Assembly (NCBI GenBank): GCA_950097015.1
Contig: CATNEN010000039.1
Span: forward strand, 10,076,001-10,140,000
Origin: Macrostomum hystrix
Lineage: Eukaryota; Platyhelminthes; Macrostomidae
Direction of reading: 5' to 3'
Length of the DNA stretch: 64,000 nt
Shown here: one piece after another, positions 1 to 10,700 of the stretch
How positions within the stretch are numbered: position 1 is the stretch's first letter
Layout: each line of letters begins with the position of its first letter
Position numbers and translations under genes: made by a program
The notes under the pieces: generated by a model
What the model saw: only the letters and a program-made list of their open reading frames with translations
Databases searched by the model: none
What the model was told of the DNA's origin: nothing

Positions 1-1675
1 CTCTCCACAGCCTCATCTCTCCCCTTGAATTATCAATGAAGAAAACTGGAAAAAAACGGAGACAGACTTGACAAAAGTAGTCGGATACATTTTTAAGCGT
101 CGGTTATTACTCTCGCGCTCTCTTTAAGAGAATTGGCTTGCGGCACAAATCTCCCTTATCACAAGCCGCCCAGTCACTATTGACCCAAGTTTATCTCTAA
201 ACCAATTTTTACACCTATATTACATTTCTGAATTCCTTATCCATATTCCAAATTCAGAAATAGAAATTTTTTTTAGAAGTTTGCTATTTTTTGTAATGGA
301 TATTCTACTCAACGCGAGAGTTGAGAATTCAGCTGTTACAACTTTGATGATGATAACTTTTGTATTGGAAGCAGAGCCGATGCTGTTTTTATATCTTGCA
401 AAACATGTTGCTTCAAATAGTTTTAGAAAGCTTTATTTATGAATAATGATCTTCATTTTTCGGTTATTTATCATGAAGCACAATAGCTAGTTGCCAAAAG
501 CTATATTCACTTGACTTAATTTAATTTAACAGTCACTTTCTAATAAATTATAAGTGTATCAGTAGTAGGCTAAGCAGCCAAGCTATTGGCTAATTTTATG
601 TCAATAATAATTTTAATTTTATGAGTGATTAATTGGTTGCTATTGTGCTTATCGATTACACTTAAGTCGTGTGAAAAGCTGTTGGCGAAACGCTACAAAA
701 GTTACTCGAACTGCACTTAGCAGATTCTGTGCGAGATAATTCTAATACCTGAGCAGATCTGTGCTAGATAACTCAACTTCCTCAAAAGCTCTTAATTATA
801 ACACGACTAAAATATCTAACTCAAATGGAGTGACCTTGGCATTGGTATTGGTATAATATTCTCTCATCAGTGAATGGCAATAAATGTAACATAAATAACA
901 AATATTTTAGATGGATTCTGCTTAACAGATAGATAGATAAATATCAGTTCGAAGAGTGCAAGAGAAATACGAGCTAGATAGGAGCACTAACAGCTACGTA
1001 ATCACTCCATGATCGCAATCGCAGCCATAAGACCTTTCTGTGGTCTGTCAAAAGCACACAGAATAATATAAGCAATTAAAAACTTCAATTACCACTATTT
1101 GCACTATCCAATTTTCCTTCGCTTGCAGACAGAAAATATGTTAACAAATGTGAAAAGTTCCTATCTCGCTAGTGCATTTTCTGTGAAAAACTGCCTTTAA
1201 TAAATTGTCCAAGGAACGAAGTGTCCCGTGCTTTTTCTTTTAGTTGTCTTCGTAAAGACTATACATGTAGAAATTTTATCACTATAAATATTTTCCCTAG
1301 CGCAAGAAAGTCTGGACTCTAGTTCGTCTCTTGGTCTCTCTCGCCAATTTAACGCGCGAAATGTGGCTCGCTTTAAAATAAATTTACGACATTAAAGATC
1401 AAAGCGCGAGACGTTTATTAAAACTATTCTATACACAAAACGTGTGTCTAACAAAGCTTGTATGGAGAAATATAGTGCTCGATTTGTTGATTAAGCAGCA
1501 AATTTTCGTGGCCGATATGTATTTTATTAACTACATGACGTTTTCCTAAACGGGCATTTTCCAAGAAATATTTTTTAAGCATCGCGGCCATCATCTATAC
1601 CTCGATCTGGATTACTTAAGTTTTATTAGTTTGTCCGTTATTACTAGGCCTAGTTAATAAAATTTCCTTTTTTAG
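1..1675. other. Intergenic, upstream of EMC1
   Basis: AT-rich, non-repetitive DNA with no convincing reading frame. It presumably contains the EMC1 promoter, but I see no clear TATA or CCAAT arrangement. At its right edge a pyrimidine run followed by TTTAG (AG at 1674-1675) looks like a 3' splice acceptor 54 nt before the EMC1 start codon, so a non-coding 5' exon or trans-splicing is possible. Confidence 0.4.
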
Positions 1676-1729
1676 ACTAGCATTCAGAGCTGCATGACCT
1701 AAATATAAAAACTACTTTCTTATTTAACT

Positions 1730-4700
1730 ATGAAGCTTATTGTTTTGCTTTGTGCTACAGTCTTTCTAAATTATGGTTTATCCAATAACTACTATGTACA
1801 TGCCCTTTATGAAGATGAAATTAGAAAGCATGATTGGTAAGCTGCCTTTTAGAAAAAATTATTGGAAAATTTTATAGCTTTTAACTTATAAAGTAAATAT
1901 ATGTACTTTTACATATTTTTAAACTATACTTTAACACTATTTTTCTTACTTCTTGACTTAGGCCTCACACTGACACCAAAATCAGGAAGTTGGCAGTGTA
2001 TCACAGAATAAATTTTGAACACCAAAAGCATTATGTGCAGTGCATCAACACTAAAACCACTTTGTGCACTGTGGAAAAATCAAGACTGTTTTACAGTACT
2101 TATCATTTGACATTGACATGTTATGTGCCATAGCCATAGGCCTATTCCAGATTATGGCATGGCATGGCAGGCCAAACTAAAATTTTTATTTTTTCAATTG
2201 TATGCCAAGAACTACTCATTGTATGCCAACTACCCCTTTTAACTTTAAGTTTTGAACTATCTGTAAACAATTGTAACTTTTTGCATTCTTTTCTGAAACT
2301 TTTTGGTCTAGACATTTTCAATTTTCAACCAGTTTCAACATACGAGAGATACATATTTGATACTTTGCATGCATTCTTGACAAACAGTCAATCATTTTAA
2401 ACTATTTCCAATAAATTCCATCAAGTTGGGCTTCAGTTTTCAACCAACTGCTACATACTATTATTCAGATTTGACACTTTGAAATCATTTGTAATAAACT
2501 GTAAAATAGTTTTAGCAATTTTAAACCAACTCTATCAAGTTTGGTGGAAAAATTCTGCACCTTATTGATTATCTGCTTAAAAGTTCTATTCCATTATTTC
2601 AATTCTGACACTTTTCAATCAAATTAGACTATTAGGCCAAATTGATAGAGTTGGGGCTTAATCGTTGGAGTGATTTAGATAACATGATGTAATGTAATTA
2701 CATGATGTAATTAACTACTGTTGGGTAGCACTCAATAGGTAGGAAAATCAATCAACAATTTGCCACAAGTACAAACCTGCAAGCCTATGGTATGTAACAT
2801 AGACAAATACTTTACAATTATAGAGATAAGAAGGATTAGAGGGAAGGTTGTTAATATATTGGTTAATAAAATCAAAGCAGAAAGGCACAGATACATGAAC
2901 AAACTAAATATAAGTATATCCATGTAGCAGATATGTACCCGTATATGCACAGTATGTAGGATCTTTCACCAACTTTTGGCCTTCTCATTCTTGAAGATAT
3001 TCTATATGATAGCACACAATAATGCTAGTGTGAGTGACAAAGATTTTCAATGACTTATTCATGCCCATGCAAATGGCAATGAATAAGTGCAGCTTGCATA
3101 TACCTTCAAGACCTTTGAGAGTTGTCCCAAACTTGTCCCAGAAGCCTGACTTTATAGAATTGATTAGAAATAGTTTAAAATGATAATTGTTTGTCAAAAA
3201 ATGTATACAAAGTGTCAAATTGCAATCAGTGTGTCATAACTGGTTGAAAATTGAAGATTTCCAGACCAAAAAGTTTTAGGAAAGGATGCAAAAAGTTAAA
3301 ATTGTTTGTAGCTATTATAGTTCAAAACTCAAACTGAAAAGGTGTAGTGTTCTGCTGCTATTGATTTCAGGGACTTTAGCCATAACCATAACAAATATTT
3401 TGGCCACCTAAATGTAGCCCCATTTCCCCACATATCATAGTCAAAATATCCATAATCTTTATTTTCCTATTACTATAGCCATAATAATATAACAACAATT
3501 GAAATAAGCAGCTAATTAAGGAAGAGAACTACAAAAAGCTATCTAAAAAGTGAAATTTATGTCTAGGGAATATATATATAAAAGAGTTTGTAAAAAGGAC
3601 GTTTCTGGGTTATTCAATATTTATTGAGGCAGTGAATAATTAGGACACTTTCTCATTTTGAATTCCCGCCACTTTTTCTCACGCGCTAGCTATTTGTCGT
3701 AACCTCACGCAGTGCTCTTTGTTTGTTGTATGCGCACTCAAGTGGGACATGTACCCACCGCAATTTTGGTATATATATACAGAGAATATAATGCAATCTT
3801 TACCTGTTTGACCTGATTTACATTATATACGTTCTCAATGTTTTGCTCTACGTTCGATACAACCTATACAATATATAAGCTATTCCACTTCCTACCTCTT
3901 TTCCTGTTTCGCTAAAATGGGAGAGGATTTCCCTAATCCTCTCCCATTGATCTCTCATCAGCCTTCTTCACCCAAATCCACCCTATTATATGACCCCTTT
4001 GAAACCCCAATATACCGCCCTAAAATCCCTCTAAAAGTCCACCTAAGGTTCCCTAAATACCCCCCTGAAGTCCCAAAACTCCGCCTTTATCCCCCTAATG
4101 AAACTGTGCTAATTCCGGACCCCATAGAGGAAAGTGAGTGAGAGTGCAAAGGATGTACACCAGGCAACTTCGATCCATCCTGATACACCCTATGGACAGT
4201 GTGCCCCAGATCAGTGACCTTAGCCCTCGTGCCAGCAGCAGTCGATTCTTCTTCCATTGGTAGTAGCTAGTGTCTTGCCACTTGGGCATTAGTGCTACCT
4301 TTGGTATAACCCAAACAGCATGGAAAATACCTATTCTCACCCTCATAACTTACACTACCACCCCCCCCAAATACTCAGCTCACCAATCCCAAATCCAAAA
4401 AATAGAGAGAGAGCTGAGAGGTCAGCTACATTATTAAAGAATTTATTTTGTGCAACTTTCTTTCAACAAAGAACCATAGGATAGTAATGCATTTTAACAC
4501 ATATAACATAGAAAATGATAAATCAAGTTACACTGTAATGCTTTAACCATACATAACTTGCCCTCTCAGGCACTTTGAGTTAATAAGATTAACCTAACCA
4601 CAATTGTCATGCAAGCATCAATTAAAGAAATTATACATTTGGTGCTTGTAAAACAACACAATACTAACAATTGCTATATTGTCTACAGCAGCACATAATG

Positions 4701-7700
4701 TGTAGACTTTCAGAATACTTTTGAAACCTCTTTTGGTTTTGCCTTTTTTAAAGCAACTCATTTTTTAGAAAATTTTCACTTTTAATTCTGAATTCTTGAA
4801 TTCTGTAGCTTCACTATGTGTAGCTACATAGTATTACTTAATAATCGAAGATGCAATGGTTTGAGCAATTGAGTAATGTGGAGTTTGCACTCTCATTCTA
4901 CAGCTTCTTTTGATATGTACCAAAACTGTAGCATTCCCTTGCAAATACATGGAACCAACAATGCATCGTTCTATTTCTATTCTACCACCGGGAAAAGTTT
5001 CTTTGGCACTGATGTTTCAATACAAAAATATTTCAAAACCTACTATAATGTCTTTTGATTAATTATAATTATGGTAATTTACCAATACAGGATGCGTCAG
5101 TTTGTTGGCCGAGTGAAGCATTTGGAATTCGATTTGCCAATTAGCCAGCAGCATCGCAATCAGCAGCAGCAATCTGGCTCATCTCGCCGCTTGTTTGTAG
5201 CCACTGATCACAATGTGCTAGCGGCTATTGGACTAAAGTCTAGTCGCATTGTTTGGCGACATTTTCTGGAAGATGCACCTATTAATGGCATCCGACTCTG
5301 CAATGGAGGTGTGTCTGCAATTTCATTTTTCTGCTCTTTTGTTCATTTTCCTACCCTTCAGAATCAGGGGGCTTATTGTCTACCCCTTCCTCCTACCCTT
5401 CAGAATCAGGGGGCTTATTGTCTACCCCTTCCTCCTACCCTTCAGAATCAGGGGGCTTATTGTCTACCCCTTCCACCTACCCTTCAGAATCAGGGGGCTT
5501 ATTGTCTACCCCTTCCTTCTACCCTTCAGAATCAGGGGGCTTATTGTCTACCCCTTCCTCCTACCCCTCAGAATCAGGGGGCTCATTGTCTACCCCTTCC
5601 TCCTACCCTTCAGAATCAGGGGGCTTATTGTCTACCCCTTCCTCCTACCCTTCAGAATCAGGGGGCTTATTGTCTACCCCTTCCTCCTACCCTTCAGAAT
5701 CAGGGGGCTTATTGTCTACCCCTTCCTCCTACCCTTCAGAATCAGGGGGCTTATTGTCTACCCCTTCCTCCTACCCCTCAGAATCAGGGGGCTTATTGTC
5801 TACCCCTTCCTCCTACCCTTCAGAATCAGGGGGCTTATTGTCTACCCCTTCCTCCTACCCTTCATGGGAAGGCTTGTTCTATCCCTTCCTCCTACCCTTC
5901 AGAGAGCGCATCTCTTGCCCTTCATCATATTCATAAAAATGGCCTCTTCTTGGCCTTGTCTCCTGTCTTCTTGGTAATTGTTAATTCAGTTGATTACGTA
6001 ATACATTATTCCTCCGATTAATACCGCAACTGTGTGCCATCATCTGCAGCGCTATTCTCAATGTCCAACGGATTCCTTCGGTCATGGAACACCAACCTGG
6101 GCAACTTGGAGTACGAAATTTCTGTACAGGAAGAGGCCGAGGGCAAGTTTGCGTGAGTCGACTCGTCTTTTGCTATCAATTTGATCCAACTATGAGATGG
6201 TCTTTTCTATGATAATCTGGTCAATTTATTCTTTGCAATCTGATTATCTCTACCGTGAGATTCTGATAATTTTTTTCGTGAGATTCTGATAATATCTTCC
6301 GTGAGACTGTGATAATCCTATGAGATTCTGACAATCCTATGAGATTCTGATAATCCTATGAGATTCTGATGGATTATATGAGATTCTGATAATCCTATGA
6401 GATTGTGATGGATTATATGAGATTCTGATAATCCTATGAGATTCTGATGGATTATATGAGATTCTGATAATCCTATGAGATTCTGATAATCCAATGAGAT
6501 TCTGATATTCCAATGAGTTTCTGAAACTCCTATGGGATTCCGATAATCCCATCTACAAGTTTCTGATAATCCATTCGCTCCAACTCTGCAACACAGCGGC
6601 TCGCTGGCCTGTCACGAGGATCCAGACGAATACCGGTCGACTGTGTTCGCTAGCTCGCCGCACAGGCTGGTGGCTGTGACGCCACAGACCGGTTTTGTTG
6701 AATGGTCGGCCAGACTGGATGGCAACGGGTAAGCAACTTGAATTTAAATATTTTATTGCCTATTTTATATGGAATTCTTCGTCTTAAAGTTTCTTGTTCA
6801 GCATCAGCAACCAAAGAAACTGCCCACCCCAGCTCCGAAGTGACGTCATTTCCCAACGCCGACGGCCTCACCGTGGTGACTTTCGACCCTTCGATCGCGC
6901 CAGCCAATAGGAAACTGCGAGTGCACCGATTCGGCGTCGAGAGCGCGGTTGCTAAGCGGAGCGCGGCTGTTCCGGCTGGCTGGCTGGCCTCGTTAGAGCG
7001 GTGAGTGTCTCGCCTGTTTCATATTGCGCATTCATTTGCCATTAGGGTTTCATATGCTATTCTGTCTACTATGAGTAGCTAAATGGCAAATTTGTTAATT
7101 TCTAGTTGCGCCATTTCGGTCGGCACCCTGGCCTGCCTGGACGAGACTGGCTCTGTTAGACTGCTGTCTCTAGCGTCTGGTACCGAGTTCACGCAGGTGA
7201 GATAATAACTGAAGCCTAGCTGCAACTGCAGGCTTAATGGCACATCATTTGGTGGCAAGACATCCACAAGGGCGTAAATTGCACGAAAATTGCCTCCAAG
7301 CCTTCTCTCCGCGGCTGCGCCCTAAATAAATGTGCATGGCCTCGCCGCGGAATCGAGCTCAGGGGCCTTGGTGCGAGAGCCAAGGCTTGGAGGCAATTTT
7401 CGTGCAATTTACACCCTTGAGGGCCAACCTCCAAGGCACAGTGAGAGTGTACACTGTCGGACGATTACAAAGTCAGGGCAGATGAACACACCTGTGTGAG
7501 CGTATGCCTTCGTATGGTATCTATGTGCGTGTGTGCTCAGGAGTCAGCAAAAGGGGCAAAATTGCCTCGTCGCTGGCTGCGGGTCTAGGGTTACCAAATG
7601 ATGCGCCACTGCCTGCAACCCCTCAGCAATTACTCGTATTATTATTATTATTTATTAGTAACCGTTTTGATCATTAAGTTAACTACAGCAATCGAATCTG

Positions 7701-10700
7701 TTTTGTTAACATCAGCCTCCAGCGAGCCTGTCCAAGCAGCTGGGACAATCGGGTCCCTGGCAGAGCATTGTCGAGATTGGCTTCCCGGACTCATATCAAC
7801 TTACCTCGCTCTCCGGCGCCGTTGCCATGCTAAACGCTTCCCTAGCAACAGCTGGCGAGCCTCTTCCGGCCGGCTCCCTGCTGCGCTACCGCGGCAAGAT
7901 TAGATTCCTGCTCAGCCCGAGCTCAAGCGTCGGCGCCGTCTCTTTGGAGACTAGCTCGGAGCCGGTCTCGAGTTCGAATCGGGTCAGCCTGAGCCTGGCT
8001 ACTCATCACGGCAAAGTTGCCAGCTTCTATCCGGTCACCTTCGCTAAGCGGGGCGGCGGCGGCTACGGCTATCGCGTTGTCTTGGCAACCAGAGACGCCG
8101 ATTTGCACGCCTTCGACGACACCGGCGAGCGGCAGTGGCTGCGCGAGGAGTCCTTAGCCGGTATCGTCTCCGTGGAGGCTGTGGACCTTCCGGCTGCTGA
8201 TCAGGTGCGTGATTTGGCTGTGCACCTGGCTTGATGGGATATTTTTATAAATTGAGATTTATTGAAATCCCCCATAGATTTTTATGGGAGAGATTTCCAT
8301 TCTAGATTTTTGTGAGATTCCTTAAGTAGATATATATATTGTAGACTTTTGGTGAGATTACCATTGTATTTTTTCGTATGTGTCAAAGTTCCATAGTAGA
8401 TTTTGTGAGTTAGGTTTCCATATTAGATTTTGTGAGTGAGATTTCTATAGTGGACTTTTGTGAGTGAGATTTCCATAGTAGATTTTGTGGGTGAGATTTC
8501 CATAATGGACTTTTGTGAGTGAGATTTCCATAGTAGACTTTGTGAGGTACGTTTCCATAGTAGATTTTGTGAGTGAGATTTCCATAGTAGACATTTGTGA
8601 GTAAGATTTTCATTGTAGATTTTTGTGAGTGAGATTTCCATAGTAGATTTTGTGGGTGAGATTTCCATAATGGACTTTTGTGAGTGAGATTTTCATAGTA
8701 GATTTTTGTGAGTGAGATTTCCATAGTGGACTTTTGTGAGTGAGATTTCCATAGTGGACTTTTGTGAGTGAGATTTCCATAGTGGACTTTTGTGAGTGAG
8801 ATTTCCATAGTAGATTTTGCGAGTGAGATTTCCATAGTAGACTTTGTGAGTGAGGTTTCCATAGTAGATTTTGTGAGTGAGATTTCCATAGTGGACTTTG
8901 TGAGGTACGTTTCCATAGTAGATTTTGTGAGTGAGATTTCCATAGTAGACATTTGTGAGTAAGATTTTCATTGTAGATTTTTGTGAGTGAGATTTCCATA
9001 GTAGATTTTGTGGGTGAGATTTCCATAATGGACTTTTGTGAGTGAGATTTCCATAGTAGACTTTGTGAGGTACGTTTCCATAGTAGATTTTGTGAGTGAG
9101 ATTTCCATAGTAGACATTTGTGAGTAAGATTTTCATTGTAGATTTTTGTGAGTGAGATTTCCATAGTGGACTTTTGTGAGTGAGATTTCCATAGTGGACT
9201 TTTGTGAGTGAGATTTCCATAGTAGATTTTGTGAGTGAGATTTCCATAGTAGACTTTGTGAGTGAGGTTTCCATAGTAGATTTTGTGAGTGAGATTTCCA
9301 TAGTGGACTTTTGTGAGTGAGATTTCTATAGTAGATTTCGTGAGTGAGATTTCCATAGTAGACTTTGTGATTGTGAGTGAGGTTTCCATAGTAGATTTTG
9401 TGAGTGAGGTTTCCATAGTAGACTTTGTGAGTGAGATTTCCATAGTAGACATTTGTGAGTGAGATTTCCATAGTAGATTTTGTGAGTGAGATTTCCATAG
9501 TGGACTTTTGTGAGTGAGATTTCCATAGTGGACTTTTGTGAGTGCACCTCACCCACAAGTGAGATTTCCTAAGCAGATTTTTTTCAACGCGATTTCCAAA
9601 CTTGTTCAGGACGAGCTGGTGACCCCTGGCGGCAGCGTGCTGTCCAGCTTCGCCCAGCGACTGTCTGGCCAGGTGCACCACCTGCTCCACGTGCTGCAGC
9701 ACCTGCTGTTGTCTTGGCGCTCAACTCCCAGTCATCATCCAGATGCTGCTGGCGAGTTCGGCTACCCGGAGGAGTCTTCGTCGGCGTCTTCCTCGGCGTC
9801 CGACTCCGACAGCTCCGATCACGCCGGCGACAACGCCGCCGCCTCTGCCGTCTTCCTGACCCGCGACGAATTCAACCTGCGCAAACTGCTGGTGGTGGCC
9901 ACTCGGGACGGCAAACTGGCCGGCTTGGACTCGGCCACGGGCCGCTCGGTTTGGCGACTCCTCATTCCACCGCCTGCGGACGGCGGCCCGACCAGCGTCG
10001 GTGCGTTTACGATAATATATTGAATTGGGTTTATTAAATTTTAATTGCATATTTCTAACTGAGCTGTCTAAATATCCCTTATTAATCTACCTGCCTATCT
10101 CTAATTGAGATATTAACCTTACCTTATTATAGAATAAGAATAAGAATACCTTAAAGTCTCTCATTGAGCTACCTCAATATGCGTAATTGAGCTACCTAAT
10201 TATCCCTAATTGAGCTACCTGAATGTCCCTAATTAAGCTACCTGAATATCCCTAATTAAGCTACCTGAATATCCCTAATCAAGCTAACTGAATATCCCTA
10301 ATTAAGCTACCTGAATATCACTAATTGAGCTACCTGAATATCCCTAATTAAGCTACCTGAATATCACTAATTGAGCTACCTGAATATCACTAATTGAGCT
10401 ACCTGAATATCACTAATTTAGCTACCTGAATATCCCTAATTGAGCTACCTGAATATCCCTAATTGAGCTACCTGAATGTCCCTAATTGAGCTACCTGAAT
10501 ATCCCTAATTAAGCTACCTGAATATCCCTAATTAAGCTACCTGAATATCCCTAATTAAGCTACCTGAATGTCCCTAATTGAGCTACCTGAATATCCCTAA
10601 TTCAGCTCCCTCAATCCTGATTCTAATTCAGTCCCTAAAAAAACGAATATTCCCTTCTCTCCAGCCGCCGCCGCCATCGAGCCGTTGTCCCGGGGTCAGA

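Larger units (their letters stand above)
1837..5090 (+). other. EMC1 intron 1
   Basis: 3.25-kb intron (donor TG/GTAAGC, acceptor ATACAG). It contains a roughly 200-bp imperfect inverted repeat (near 2224-2430 against 3130-3350) and a 14-bp perfect hairpin at 3916-3948. The proline-rich frame at 3917-4141 is low-complexity DNA and not an exon I can support. Confidence 0.6.

Noticed and set aside
3917-4141. Proline-rich 74-codon frame in EMC1 intron 1
   Set aside because: C-rich low-complexity DNA beginning at a hairpin; no splice phase fit to EMC1.
5071-6021. EMC1 exon 2 extended as a 316-codon protein with LQNQGAYCLPLPPT repeats
   Set aside because: The extension is intron 2 with a 42-bp array (a multiple of three). 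EMC1 similarity resumes only at 6050 with matching phase.
8410-9702. Minus-strand frames with STMEISLTK repeats
   Set aside because: They lie in EMC1 intron 7 and arise from the 27-28-bp minisatellite.
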